NCBI RefSeq assembly: GCF_019393635.1
Contig: NC_057861.1
Location: forward strand, 658,839,724 to 658,903,723
DNA: 64,000 nt
Reading direction: 5' to 3'
Source of the DNA: Dromiciops gliroides
Lineage: Eukaryota; Chordata; Mammalia; Microbiotheria; Microbiotheriidae
Positions 1-10,879 of the stretch are shown here, piece by piece. A program made the translations under genes and the position numbers. How positions within the stretch are numbered: position 1 is the first letter of the stretch; every line of letters starts with the position of its first letter. Under the pieces are notes generated by a model. That model was not told where the DNA came from. It saw only the letters and a program-made list of their open reading frames with translations, and searched no databases.

Positions 1-392
1 ATAAGGGGCACTAAGGCAGAGGGAATGGCCAAACTGCAGGGGGGAGGGGTTAGGCAAAGGAAATTGTCATGCTTCTGGTGGGAGAGGTTTAAGCAGAGGG
101 AAAAACCAGGCTGAGGGTGAGAGGGGTAAGGGGCCTCACATAGTTTCACCAGGTAAATTGTTTTGCATAACAAAGTCCAAAGAGAAAGCTTGGGAATCTC
201 TGGAGGGGAGAGTTTGGGACCTTTACAAAATAGTGGGAGGCTGGGAATGAGAAAGCCTGGTCAGCCTCAGGCAGTTCATGGGTCTGGGACTGGGGATTAA
301 GTCAGATTTAGTCAACTGAGTTTGATGTTCTCTGTAGCCTCCAGAGTATAATTAACAAGTTCCCTTTCTTGGTAGGCCTCTTCTTTTCATTA
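1..392. other. Unassigned purine-rich sequence
   Basis: No gene or recognisable repeat. The strand is rich in GGGG and GAGG runs, and every reading frame is short. Confidence 0.4.
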
Positions 393-770
393 GGTAGTGC
401 AGTGGATAGAGTACCTGGCCTGCAATCTGGAAGCAGTACAACCCCGGGCAAGTCACTTAAGCCTTGGTTAGCCTCAGTTCCCTCATCTATAAAATGGGAA
501 TAATAATAATAATAATAATAATAATACCGGGGGCCAGCTAGGTGGCACAGTGGATAGAGCACCGGCCCTGGATTCAGGAGGAAACCCTGGGCAAGTCACT
601 TAACCCCAATTGCCTCACCAAAAACCAAACCAAACCAAAACCAAAACAATAATAATACCTACCTCCCAGGGTTGTTGTGAGGTCCATTTGAGATAATGAT
701 TCTAAAGCCTTTAGCACTGTGCTCAGAACTTTGTAAGCACTATGTAAATGTTAGCTATTCCTTTATTTGT
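393..770 (+). repeat. Older tRNA-derived SINE (MON/MAR-like), split by a younger SINE
   Basis: The head (GTGCAGTGGATAGAGTACCTGG) and 'CTCAGTTCCCTCATCTATAAAATGG' are typical of older marsupial tRNA SINEs. The body resumes after 640 with 'CCCAGGGTTGTTGTGAGG' and 'GTAAGCACTATGTAAATG'. An (AAT)n tract near 500-526 marks where the younger element landed. Confidence 0.7.
529..655 (+). repeat. WSINE1-like SINE, internally deleted
   Basis: The head is intact (CAGCTAGGTGGCACAGTGG), then 'TTCAGGAGGA' jumps directly to 'AACCCTGGGCAAGTCACTT'. About 55-60 bp of the usual middle, including the B-box region, is missing. An A/C-rich tail follows. It is nested in the older SINE above. Confidence 0.85.
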
Positions 771-798
771 TTATTTATTTAACCTTCTTGTACCTTCA

Positions 799-1096
799 CT
801 GGGGCAAGTAAGTAGCACAGTGCATACAGCACTGACCTTGGAGTCAAGAGGACCTGAATTAAAATCTCAACTCAGGCATTTACTAACTGGGTGACCATGG
901 GCAAATCACTTAACCCCAATTGCCTTAAACAACCAGGGTCATCTCCAGCCATCCTGATATATATCTTGCCATTGGACCCAGAAAGATCTGGAGGAGAGAG
1001 TGAAGTTGGTGACTACCCAGCCCTCCCTCATTTAAATCCAATTCAGTGCAAATCATGGTCCTCTTCGAGAATGAAGGACAAACAACAATAGCAACA
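799..1096 (+). repeat. Long tRNA-headed SINE with non-tRNA body
   Basis: It has a tRNA-like head and 'GGGCAAATCACTTAACCCCAA', then a different body of about 150 bp (CCATCCTGATATATATCTTGCC ... ATGGTCCTCTTCGAGAATGA) ending in (CAA)n. It is flanked by a 10-bp target duplication, TGTACCTTCA, at 789-798 and 1097-1106. The copy at 51395 has the same structure. The (CAA)n end suggests mobilisation by an RTE-type rather than an L1-type LINE; this is inference. Confidence 0.8.
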
Positions 1097-1340
1097 TGTA
1101 CCTTCATAGAATGCTGTTTTTTGGAAATGTATGAGATGATTATGGATTTGAGTCAGATTAAACTCTGAGGATGGGGTCTGGAAGGTACCCAGCCCCACCC
1201 CAGTATAGTTAGTTTAAAAGTTTATTGCTTGTCAAATTCTCACTGTCTCCTTTAAGTTTTATTGCCAATTAACAGTATTTTTACTTCTGCTCAGTCTCCC
1301 CACTTGTCAGCTACATATTAGTTTTATCTGGAATCCATCA

Positions 1341-2073
1341 TGTGTCAGAACCCCGGTCCCTGTTGAGTGGGTCGGGGAGTTTGCCCACCAATTCAATACT
1401 CGGGACTCAAGAAGAAAGGATGAGGCTCAGCACAGGATCCCGCAATTAAGTTGAGACCAGATGTTAAGTGACATGTCTCTTTTTCTCAGAGCAGAATCCC
1501 CTTGACCCTAGGGTCCCAACAATGGATTATTCTTTTATTCTTTATTCTATTTCTTTGATTTCCCAACATAGCCGAAGATAAATTTTAACCCTGTCATCCT
1601 TCTAAAATTAACACGACTACAAAACAATGCTGAAACACCTGAGTGACTCTTCCTGTTATTCAAGTTGAATATCTTTAGAGATAGGGGCCAGAGAGGGGAG
1701 TCAGTGGGAACTGTGAGATCTGAAACATCTGACTGTCACTCCCCCGTTCCTTCTTCTTTCGGTTTGACCTTGTTCCCCCTCCCCTTTTCCCCCTTGTTCC
1801 TGGAACACGTATGCATGTCTCCATACATTGATCACGAGCTAAACACCCACCCTGGGTGAGACAGGATTGGATGTTAGATTGTGAGCTCGCCCTAGTGTGC
1901 GCGGGGACTTCCCCCCTGACCAACATTCCTATAAAAGGTCAAGGCATGTATTAGCTGGTGCGACTCAGTCATTGAGTTTGCCCATTTCTGCAGGAATGTA
2001 ATAAATCTGTCTCTGCTTGACTTGGTGGTCTCCTCGAGTTATTTGGGTAAACCGAGGCAGTTTGCCCCAAACA
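1341..2073 (+). mobile_element. Solo LTR of an endogenous retrovirus (class unknown)
   Basis: The segment starts TGTGTCAG and ends CCCCAAACA. It contains a TATA box in CCTATAAAAGG (1930-1936) and an AATAAA signal 64 bp downstream (2000-2005), the order expected of U3-R-U5. No primer-binding site or coding remnant follows and I could not find a matching target duplication, so the boundaries are provisional. Confidence 0.6.
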
Positions 2074-2230
2074 GAAAGCAGCTTTAGTTGGCTGTTACTT
2101 TTCTCATGCCCCACCCCAAAATACTAAGACTGGAGAGATTGCCATACTCCTTGGTCCCCATTATTACTTTGTAGACCTTCCCTCTACCTACAACTTTCAG
2201 TAACCTCTCTTAAACAGAAGTTTATTCCAT

Positions 2231-2233
<3 letters not shown>

Positions 2234-2263
<30 letters not shown>
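2234..2263. repeat. (TA)n microsatellite
   Basis: About 15 TA units directly abut the reversed SINE that follows. This is probably the mutated A-rich tail of that SINE. Confidence 0.9.
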
Positions 2264-2267
<4 letters not shown>

Positions 2268-2352
2268 GGCAATTGGAGTTAAGTGACTTGCCAACTCAGG
2301 TACTCCTGACTCCAGGGCTGGTGCTCTATCCACTGCGCCACCTAGCTGCCCC
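2264..2352 (-). repeat. WSINE1-like SINE, internally deleted
   Basis: Antisense copy in which 'GTGACTTGCC' joins directly to 'AACTCAGGTACTCC', losing the CACACAGC...GTGTC middle. It is flanked by 'CCATCCCTATAT' on the left and 'CCATCCCTGTAT' on the right, a near-perfect target duplication. Confidence 0.85.
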
Positions 2353-2715
2353 TCCATCCCTGTATATTGATCCTTATTGCTCTACCAGCTTCTGGGATCC
2401 TTCTTCAAGGAGTTCAAATTGACTCACAGTTTTCATTTCCACTCCAACCCCTGCTCTCATTCTTGGGGATTTCAGTATCACCTCAAATGCCCTAGCCTCC
2501 AAGTTTACCTAGCTCATCAACTCTCATAGCCTACCTCTCCATTCTATCTTGGCAACCTATAAATGTTCACAGCCTTTATCTCATCACCCAAAAGTCACGT
2601 CCGTGTTCTTGAAGTATGAAATTCTCCTCTGATGATAAGCACCTGACCATACACCTCTCTCTGACTCATTCCTCTGAAATCTATTCTTTATCCTCACTAT
2701 GGGTTACATTCCCTC

Positions 2716-3623
2716 TGTTGAAATATTTTTAAATGATTAGCCTAATTTGGGGGGCTAATCTGACTGGAGGACTAAACTGGGGACTTTGGACTATTTGGCT
2801 ATCTGACTTCGTTAATTTAATATGGGCCGTTTATAAAGTTCCACCACACTGCTCCCAAACTGATAGACTAAAGATTAAGAAGCCTCTTAACCAAATAATC
2901 AAAGCAGAGTTTATTTTTGAGATACTATTTAAAATTAGGAATACAGGGAAATAAAGTGTACAACCTTACTGCTTTCCTGTGGTCTCTTTCCACTGCGTCT
3001 CTTGCAGCTCTCTTTCGCACCTGTTGCTCTTCGAACTTCTTGAATACAATAAGGGCCTTAGCTGCCTCCGGCCTCAGGGCACGTTACACTTTCCCTGGTT
3101 TGTATTAAGGCCTGTAACCTTGTCAGACCCAGCTCTCCTTTTCCGAACCGAACTCTCCTCCGTCTTTGTCTGGGCTCCCCTCTAGTCAGCTTCTCTCCTA
3201 GTCTGCCCTTCTCTAGTCCGTCCCCCTCGTTTTTCTTCCTAGTCCGTCTCCCTCTAGTCTCCTTCCTCGTCCCCTATCTAACTCCCAGGTCTATATATAC
3301 CTTTTCTTCTTTCCACTCAAATCTTGGGGCTTCCTTCGCCCCCACAGACCAAGCTAATCCGCCAGCCAGAGGGGCGGCTGGGGGGGGGGTGTGCTCTCGA
3401 GCCTTATGCCTCAGCACAGGCCATCCGGGATCCTTCAGATAGCTCCGCTCAGGTCAGAGCTGGGGGCTTCCCCCTCCCCAGCTGTCTGACCTGGCGTCTT
3501 GTATAGCCCACGGGGCTTTTTCACTTAGCTGAAGCTGAGGAGGAGGGGGAGAGACCCTGAGGGCCTAAGGCTTTCTAATCTCAGCCTAAATGTAGGGTCC
3601 CCAAATCAAAATAAATTTCCACA
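2716..3623 (-). mobile_element. Solo LTR, class I ERV, family A copy 1
   Basis: Read on the minus strand it starts TGTGGAAATTTATTTTG and ends ATATTTCAACA. It is flanked by a perfect 4-bp target duplication, CCTC (2712-2715 and 3624-3627), as expected for class I ERVs. A TATA box (TATATATAG on the minus strand, near 3291-3299) lies in the middle. It is the inverted relative of the LTR at 16335, and no internal region is present. Confidence 0.88.
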
Positions 3624-3739
3624 CCTCCATCCCTCTCTGTATTTCCAGTTTATTGCCCCTGCTCTGATTTCACTTAATTTCTCTTCTCGGTCCTGATGCT
3701 CAAGTTAACCACTTCAACTACACATCATCCTTAATCTTT

Positions 3740-3949
3740 ATTTTTAAATTGTTTAATTTATTTTATTATTTTTTTTTTAGTGAGGCAATTGGGGTTAAGT
3801 GACTTGCCCAGGGTCACACAGCTAGTAAGTGTTAAGTGTCTGAGGCCAGATTTGAACTCAGGTACTCCTGACTCCAGGGCAGGGTGCTCTATCCACTGCA
3901 CCATCTAGTTGCCCCTTTTTAAAATTTTTTTATTTTTTTTATTTTTTAG
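3740..3949 (-). repeat. WSINE1 SINE in L2
   Basis: Nearly full-length antisense copy. The target duplication CATCCTTAATCTTT is exact at 3726-3739 and 3950-3963. Both ends carry T/A-rich low-complexity sequence. Confidence 0.92.
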
Positions 3950-4889
3950 CATCCTTAATCTTTGAATCCCTTGTCCTTTTGTTTTTCCAATGTTCATGTT
4001 CTGCCAATTCCCAGTCCAGGGTTAGTCCTGACATTTGCATTCTCTACCCTTCCTCACAATTGCCTGACCACTCAGGAGCAAGTCAAATGACCACCCTCTC
4101 TGTATCCACCTCAAATTCATCTGAAATAATTTCAGCCAGGCCCTTACTGATGAATGACAACCCTTTTAGTCTTTCCTGATTCTTTATTAAACTTTCTATA
4201 GAGCTTTTCCTAAACCTTTTGCTTTCTCTTTAACCTTCTGCTCCCCCAGGAATACTCTAGCCACCACTCTCTCAGAAGATGACATCACCTATTTAAGAAA
4301 ACTGAGGCCACCTAATGAGTTCCCTCTCTTCCACTATTTCACACCTTAAAACCCTTCTACTTATTTTTTACCTATCAGTTGGTTCAGGCTCTCCTCCTGA
4401 TCAAGATGATGGCCTTTTTGTGCCCTTGATCCCAACCTTCCAATCTCCTTTAAGAGCTTGTCCCATGGGTCATCTCTCCCCAGTTGCCCTTATCCCCACT
4501 GTCAATTTCATGGCTCCTCTGATGCCTAAATATATGCTCAGACTTGCCTCATCCTTAAAAAAAAACACCTTCATTTGAACCTATCATACCTCACATTATC
4601 ATTTAAAATCTTCTATGGCCAAATGCCTAGAAAAATCATTCTACACTAATACTCTCCATCTCCTTGTCACCCACTCATTTCTCAGTCCCTCAAAATATGG
4701 ATTCTAAACCTAATACTCAACTGAAACTATTCTCACAAACTCATAAGGGTTCAAAATGGTCTCTTTAACTACTAAATTTGACAGGCTTTCCTCAGGCCTC
4801 ATTCTCTTTGACCTTTCTGCAGATTTTAATACTACTGATCAGCTTTTCTTCCTGTATATACTTACAAAGGATTAGCTGCATGCAGGAAT

Positions 4890-5110
4890 CAAATGTGTGT
4901 ATATACACATTTGTACAATTAACTGTGTGTATACAGACATTTGTACATGTAATACATGTATATTGCATGTGTATATTTTTATGGTTGTTTGTTGCATGCA
5001 AACATAGAGTACATATATTATACACAAAGATAACATCTGAATATACATATATGTGTCTATACATACGTGTGTGTGTGTGTGTGTGTATGTACCAAAGCAA
5101 TGTATGACTT
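4890..5110. repeat. TG/CATA low-complexity tract
   Basis: Alternating TGTGTATA, ACATTTGTACA and a pure (GT)n run near 5067-5087. It creates several spurious frames on both strands. Confidence 0.85.
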
Positions 5111-6030
5111 GAAAAAAAGATAGGTTACTCATCTAGCTAGAGCTGGGGATAAGAGGGACATAGCAGTGTTTCAGCAATAGCCACATCACCTCCAGGGTGA
5201 AGCAATGCTTCTGACTCTGGGCAGGAATGAAATCCCTTAAAATGAATCACACTCTCAAGTACATTCGCTCTCAAGCTAATTCATAATATACACCTCTGCT
5301 TTAATAGCAAGCTTATTTTTTTAAAGTCCTAAAACAGAACTTTTAGCTGTTTCCTCTATAGCAACTTCACCCCTTCTCCCTGTGACCCCTCCAAAGAAAA
5401 AGTTGTGACATGGGAGATTCTGTCAGAGCAGACCTAAATGAATATTCATATTGTTTGGAAACAAAGAGAGATACAGAAAAAACCTTTGCTTCTTCACTAG
5501 TCAGAATCACCTGTTTCTTTTTCCCCTTGTAAATTTAAGTTAGATGGCAAAGGTAGAGGTAAACCTGAGACTGGAAAGCCTTCTGATTAAACAATTTAAC
5601 TTTTCTCTCTACATATTTAATCAACACTCTTTCTTTTAAAAGATGAATCACATAACCCAGTTCCACCCTCCTCACTACTCTCTCACCTACCCAGTCAGCC
5701 TCATTAAAACCACTGACTCTAGGGAAAAGTTTATCATTTGCACATCCCAGATTGCTCCACTGTAGTCTTTTTGGTGTGTGGATAGATAAAGCACACATTT
5801 GCCATTACTTTCTAGGCTTGGCTTTGTAAAAATAACCCTACAAAGGCTGCTCTTTCCTCTTTGGTAATACCTACAGTTTGTATAGTTTCTTCCCAGCAGA
5901 GAGGCATGCCTGGGTTATGGCTTCATGATCCAAACAGCCTAGCTTCTTATTGGTGTGGTGAACTGAGTCAAATATGCTCCAGTGCACTCATTCTATCAAA
6001 ATACAAATCTTTCTTAAAACTATAAAATGT
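5111..6030. other. Unassigned single-copy-looking stretch
   Basis: No recognisable gene, RNA or repeat. Frames here have no familiar motif. Confidence 0.4.
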
Positions 6031-6031
6031 T

Positions 6032-6198
6032 GGGGCAGCTAGGTGGAGCAGTGGATAAAACACTGGCCCTGGATTCAGGAGAACCTGAGTTCAAATCTGA
6101 CCTCAGACACTTGACACTTGACTTGTGTGGCCCTGGGCAAGTCACTTAACCCTCATTGCCCTGAAAAAAAAACCCCAAAACAAACCAAAACAAAAACC
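6032..6198 (+). repeat. WSINE1 SINE
   Basis: Full-length sense copy with an A/C-rich tail (AAACCCCAAAACAAACC). Flanks CTATAAAATGTT and CTGTAATATGTT form an imperfect target duplication, suggesting moderate age. Confidence 0.9.
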
Positions 6199-6234
6199 CT
6201 GTAATATGTTATAATTACTAATGACTAATTACCA

Positions 6235-6416
6235 TATCTTTATCCATATAGATATCTATCTATAACTATATCTATTTTGGCGGGGCAATGAGGGTTAAGT
6301 GACTTGCCGAGGGTCACACAGCTGGTATGTGTTAAGTGTCTGAGGCCGCATTTGAACTCAAGTCCTCCTGAATCCCGAGCTGGTGCTTTATCCACTGCAC
6401 CACCTAGCTGCCCCCA
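6235..6416 (-). repeat. WSINE1 SINE with microsatellite tail
   Basis: Antisense copy flanked by AATTACCA (6227-6234 and 6417-6424). The tail, normally poly-T on this strand, has turned into a TATC/TATA-rich run (6235-6278). Confidence 0.88.
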
Positions 6417-6539
6417 AATTACCAAATTTTAAAAGTTAACAGATAAAGTAGGGCAAGTTATGAAAAATTCAAACTTTTAGATCCAATTAAGTGTTGATCT
6501 AATTCAAATGCTGCCCCTTCAGCTGCCTTCACAGCTAAA

Positions 6540-6795
6540 AAAATCATTCTTCCCTCAATCCAATTCCACTCAACAAACCCTTAATAAGCACCTACTATAT
6601 ATCCTTCCAGTGAACTCTTATAGAATTTTGGATGTACTATTCTTATGAATTTATATTTATTTTATTGTCTTTCCCTCTCCTGTTCCCCAACATGAATTTG
6701 ATTCCTTGAGAACAAAGACATTCTCATTCATCTTTCTATCCTCTTGGGTGCCTAGCACAGCAAATGACAGGGATTCTAGAAATACTTTTTTACTG
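6540..6795 (+). repeat. L2 3' end
   Basis: 'AACAAACCCTTAATAAGCACCTACTAT', 'TTGATTCCTTGAGAACAAAGAC' and 'GTGCCTAGCACAG' in order are typical of L2 3' termini. Confidence 0.65.
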
Positions 6796-6864
6796 AAATT
6801 ATCACTTCATGATACTTGGGCTTCAAAGGTCTGTTTTTCTACTTCTCATGCAAGGCATGGTAGA

Positions 6865-7085
6865 AGGAGCTCAGAACACTAGGTCTGAAATGAGGAACAC
6901 CTGGGTTCTAATCCCACATCAACTCGATGACCCTTGGGATTTAATCCCTCTGAACCTGTTTCCTCATCTGTAAGAAAGGTTAATAACACTTGTTTTATCT
7001 GCCTTACAGAGTATGAGGAAAGTGCTCTGAAGACCTTAAAGTATAATATGAACATGAATGATTATTATTCACAGAAGTCTTTCAG
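6865..7085 (+). repeat. MIR/THER-type SINE
   Basis: Order of motifs: 'ACACCTGGGTTCTAATCCCA', 'CTGTTTCCTCATCTGTAAGA', 'TACAGAGTATGAGGAAAGTG' and a tail with 'ACATGAATGATTATTATT'. No intact flanks were seen. Confidence 0.7.
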
Positions 7086-7198
7086 AGAAACAAGAAAAGT
7101 GGACTTAAGATCGTACACAAGACCTAAATGATGCAGGGATTCTGTCCATGTTCGGACCTTGTTGGATACCCAGTTTTTCTGATTAAGAAAGGGACTGA

Positions 7199-7364
7199 GG
7201 GGCAGCTAGATGGGGCAGCTAGATGGCGCAGTGGATAGAGCACCGGCCCTGGATTCAGGAGTACCTGAGTTCAAATCTGGCCTCAGACACTTAACACTTA
7301 CTAGCTGTGTGACCCTGGGCAAGTCACTTAGCCCCAATTGCCTTACTAAAAAAAAAAAAAAGAA
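7199..7364 (+). repeat. WSINE1 SINE with duplicated 5' end
   Basis: The first 15 bp of the element are repeated (GGGGCAGCTAGATGG twice) before a normal body. Flanks AAGAAAGGGACTGA (7185-7198) and AAGAAAAGGACTGA (7365-7378) form the target duplication. A second SINE starts immediately after it. Confidence 0.9.
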
Positions 7365-7379
7365 AAGAAAAGGACTGAC

Positions 7380-7556
7380 AGGCAGCTAGGTGGTGCAGTG
7401 GATAAAGCACTGGCCCTGGATTCAGGAGGACCTGAGTTCAAATTTGGCCTCAGACACTTGACACATACTGTGTGACCCTGGGCAACTCACTTAACCCTCA
7501 TTGCCCTGCAAAAAAAAAAAAAAAAGAAAAAGAAAGAAAAGAAAAAGAAAAAAAAA
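7380..7556 (+). repeat. WSINE1 SINE in tandem with the previous one
   Basis: Sense copy starting right after the downstream target duplication of the preceding SINE and ending in a long A/G tail. The right flank (AAGAATAAAGGGATTGG) only loosely repeats the target sequence. Confidence 0.9.
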
Positions 7557-7559
7557 GAA

Positions 7560-8080
7560 TAAAGGGATTGGCTCCTCAGAAGCCTTAAAAAAAAAAGGCC
7601 ATTTTCGTGTCTTGTCATTAAAATAGTTGGAGAACTTATCAAATTGATCAAGGACTCACCTAATCAATCACCCCTACACTTGAACTCTAGCCTTGACTTC
7701 AGACTGTTTCATATTGCAGATACTTTATTTCTGAAGCACACACTTTCTGATCTCTGGAAATATCTCTTGTCTCTAGCCATGATTTGCTTTATATTATGCT
7801 CCTTCATCTAGTAATTGACCCTTTCTGGAATCAGACTTTGAATACCAATCCTGTTTGATGGGGACAGCGTGGCCTATAGACCTCAGTCAAAACCATGGAG
7901 GCTTCTTTACTATTCCTGGCCAGTCCTGCCCCATAGTAATTCCCCTGCCTCATGGATGATTAGAAAGGAGATTTTTAAAAAGATGGCCCATTATAATACT
8001 GCTATTCCACATAAAAATCTTGAAATGTTTTTCCAATCAATCAGCTGTTTACTTGGCAGCTGGCTTCTCTAGATATTCTT
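7560..8080. other. Unassigned sequence
   Basis: No gene or clear repeat. The 67-codon plus-strand frame at 7869-8072 has no recognisable motif. Confidence 0.35.
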
Positions 8081-8093
8081 GGTTCCCTCTTTC

Positions 8094-8155
8094 TTTTTTT
8101 TTTAAATTTTTAATTAATTAATTAATTTATTAACTAATTTATTCATTCATTTATT

Positions 8156-8238
<83 letters not shown>

Positions 8239-8250
8239 TTATTTATTTAG
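8094..8250. repeat. TTAA/(ATCT)n simple repeat
   Basis: AATTAATTAATTT grades into about 20 ATCT units. It lies between the left target duplication and the body of the reversed SINE, so it is probably an expanded SINE tail. Confidence 0.93.
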
Positions 8251-8384
8251 TGAGGCAATTGGGGTTAAGTGACTTGCCCAGGGTCACACAGCAAGTAAGT
8301 GTTAAGTGTCTGAGGCCGGATTTGAACTCAGGCACTCCTGACTCCAGGTCCGGTGCTCTATCCACTGCGCCACCTAGCTGCCCC
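8251..8384 (-). repeat. WSINE1 SINE
   Basis: Antisense copy. The target duplication GGTTCCCTCTTTC is exact at 8081-8093 and 8387-8399. The SINE tail is the 157-bp simple repeat to its left. Confidence 0.93.
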
Positions 8385-8399
8385 GTGGTTCCCTCTTTC

Positions 8400-9185
8400 A
8401 ATAAATTCTCTGGAAATAAGCATGCAATTAATAAACTTTACTCACTAAACACTTTTAGAAACTTTTAAGTTTTACAGACTTTCAACAGCTCAACTTCTGC
8501 TTTATCATCAAAGATCTAGAAGTCACTAAAATCCTTATCCATGCCAAAACTTCTTAAAAAGAACATATTTACACAGCACATAGCCAAGTTTTAAAACAGA
8601 GATATAGAATAATTTTCTCATATCACACACTCAAACATGTGGAAGAAGTAAAGAATTAACTTGATTTTCCTAAGGGATGGTCCCTTCATCAGGCCTTGCT
8701 TATGAAATCATCTGCTAAATACTCTGGGCATCAATAAGGTTTCAGTTTGTTCTTAAGAGTACAGAATTATACAAAGCATAGTATTCAACCATAATCCAGA
8801 ACTACTTACTCACTCTTTTTATAGATGATTCACTGTGACCTAGTTCCTCCCTCCTTGTTGGTCTATGCCACCCACACTGCCACCCCTTTTGTGAAACAAA
8901 TCTTTCATTGATACAAATAATATTACATATTTGATGACTGCAAACCAGTTATAGGACACAGTGAATCTACATTGACAACTACTTCTACACCAAAAATTTT
9001 AGGCAAAAATACATTTCTCCCCAGGAGGTTGTCTCTTTGTGCTATAGAAATAGTATATGTGGATTTTTGTGGTGAATTTGACAGTTTCTCATGCTGTCCT
9101 GTGGACCAGATGGAGAGATAATTGTACAATTTTTTTATGATAGTACAATTAGGTAAATTTGGAACTGATTGAATGGCCATACTCA
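8400..9185. other. Unassigned sequence
   Basis: AT-rich sequence with no supported feature. The minus-strand frame at 8923-9180 has no familiar domain. Confidence 0.35.
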
Positions 9186-9189
9186 GAGA

Positions 9190-9420
9190 GTAGTCATTGA
9201 TGAATTGATGTCAACTGAAAGGGATCTTTGATCCTATTCTATTCAATATTTTTAAAAAATCAAACATTTTGGATGAAAGCATAGATGGGCATTATTAAAA
9301 GATTTCCAGATAACATAAAAGTATCACACATTAGATGACAGTCAGGAAGCAAAAAGATCTTGACAAACTCAAAAGTGGGTCAGATATAATGAGATGAAAA
9401 AATAGAGATAAATGTAAAGT
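9190..9420 (+). repeat. CR1/L3-type LINE remnant
   Basis: 'AAGGGATCTTTGATCCTATTCTATTCAATATTTTT', 'GATTTCCAGATAACATAAAA' and 'TGACAAACTC' follow the order of CR1/L3 3' ORF sequence. It is decayed and noncoding. Confidence 0.6.
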
Positions 9421-9451
9421 TATATTTTTTTATTAAAACCACACACACACA

Positions 9452-9600
9452 GGGGGCAGCTAGATGGCGCAGGGGATAGAGCACCGGCCCTGGATTCAGG
9501 AGTACCTAAATTCAAATCTGGCCTCAGACACTTAACACTAACTAGCTGTGTGACCCTGGGCAAGTCACTTAACCCCAATTGCCTCACTAAAAAAAAAAAC
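9452..9600 (+). repeat. WSINE1 SINE in a (CA)n tract
   Basis: Full-length sense copy. (CA)n lies on both sides (9438-9451 and 9618-9634), consistent with insertion into a microsatellite. Confidence 0.9.
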
Positions 9601-9634
9601 ACAACCCCCCCAAAACCCCACACACACACACACA

Positions 9635-9740
9635 AATAAGTGATGGTGAATACCAAATAATATTTGTAAAATGCTTAGTACAGTGCCTGGCACATAGTAG
9701 GGGCTTAATAAATGCCTGTACCCCTTCTCCTACTCCTCCC
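9635..9740 (+). repeat. Older SINE/L2 3' piece
   Basis: 'TTTGTAAAATGCTTAGTACAGTGCCTGGCACATAGTAGGGGCTTAATAAATG' is a typical 3' end of old mammalian SINE/LINE repeats. Confidence 0.6.
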
Positions 9741-9814
9741 TGAGTCATGACTAGACAGTGGTTCATGTAAGTAGAATATATGCTTCTGGACAGGGATTTT
9801 TTGTTGTTGTTTGC

Positions 9815-10450
9815 CTTGTCATCAAGGAGTTTACCTTCTCCTAAGGGGACACAATCTACATGGAAAAATTTATACACAAGGTAATACAAAGTATTTTTTG
9901 TTATATAAATTCAAAATATGTTCAGAGGAAAAGAAGAGTCATAACCATGGGGAGATTCTGGAAAGACCTCATATAGGACCTGGCCTCTGAGCTGAGCCTT
10001 CAAAGAAAGGATAGAGGTGAAGAGGGACAGCATTCTAGGTATAAGGCAGAGCCTATGCAAAGTCACTGAGGTGGGAGATGGAATGTCATGTACAAGGAAC
10101 GAGGCCAATTTGGCTGGAACATAAAGTTGTGAGACTATTCTAACAAAACAGAATTCTTGAAATGACCTCTATTAGGGGGAGAGGGAAGAAGATATACAAC
10201 ATGTACCCAAATAAAGAAACACAAAGGATTATGAAGTACTTTCAAGAGGACTGAAAACTGGCAGGGGTAGAATGCAATTAAGAGAGATCACAAAAAAGGA
10301 GGCCGTTAAAAGAAGTTTTAAGAGGTGAATATAATGAGAGAAAGCATAAGAGCATGAGATGATGTCATAAATGGAGACCAGCTAGGCCAGGTTCATTGAA
10401 ATGGAGAGTATGTGAAGGGGAATAATATGAAACAAGGCAAGAAACAAGGA
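9815..10450 (+). repeat. Ancient interspersed repeat 'B', copy 1
   Basis: Motifs in order: 'CATCAAGGAGTTTACCTTCTCC', 'CTGAGCTGAGCCTTCAAAGAAAGGATAGAGG', 'GCAAAGTCACTGAGGTGGGAG', 'AGGCAAGAAACAAGGAG'. The same series recurs at 16230, 23310, 24900 and 31600, so this is one old dispersed family; I cannot name it with confidence. Confidence 0.6.
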
Positions 10451-10879
10451 GTTATAGTGTGGAGGGCTTGAAAAGTTCCTGTTCTTTCTCCATCCTTCCC
10501 TCCCTCCTTCCTTCTCTTCTTCCCTCCCTTCATCCTTATATACATAGTATCAAATATGGTACCTTGTACCTTGTCCTAAATTTGATCAAGTACAATCTCC
10601 TACTACTCAATTCTGGGGCTAGCTCATTACAGTTCCTTTCTAATACACTCTTATTGGTGGATGAATTTTATATTAGTTGTATGTCATTGGGCAATTTTTT
10701 TCATCCAATTCGTCTTTGCATTGTGAATGGTTACACTAATTTCTTTTATAATGATGTCTATTTCACTGCAAATGTATTCTGGCCCTTGATGCAATTAGTA
10801 ACAATTTATCTGTGAAAAACTTCACCATCGATATAGAATCCTTTTGTTTGCATTTTACACAAGACATTTTTTCACATAC

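Larger units (their letters stand above)
2353..4880 (+). repeat. L2-type LINE, decayed, with nested LTR and SINE
   Basis: Pyrimidine-rich L2-like sequence runs from 2353 to 2715, continues after the LTR at 3624, and continues again after the SINE at 3950. A decayed reverse-transcriptase motif is readable on the plus strand near 4810 (D-L-S-A-D-F-N-T-T-D-Q), close to the DLSAAFDTVDH box of L2/CR1 reverse transcriptases. Stops are frequent, so it is inactive. Confidence 0.75.

Noticed and set aside
891..1107. Recurring short frames with GKSLNPNCL- or GLSDLPRVTQ-like wording
   Set aside because: They are translations of the SINE core in either orientation.
4778..5132. Frames rich in C, Y, V, H on both strands
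   Set aside because: Produced by the TG/CATA low-complexity tract.
8155..8245. Regular ATCT repeats that might suggest a CRISPR array
   Set aside because: A tetranucleotide microsatellite in the tail of a SINE; no spacers and the genome is mammalian.
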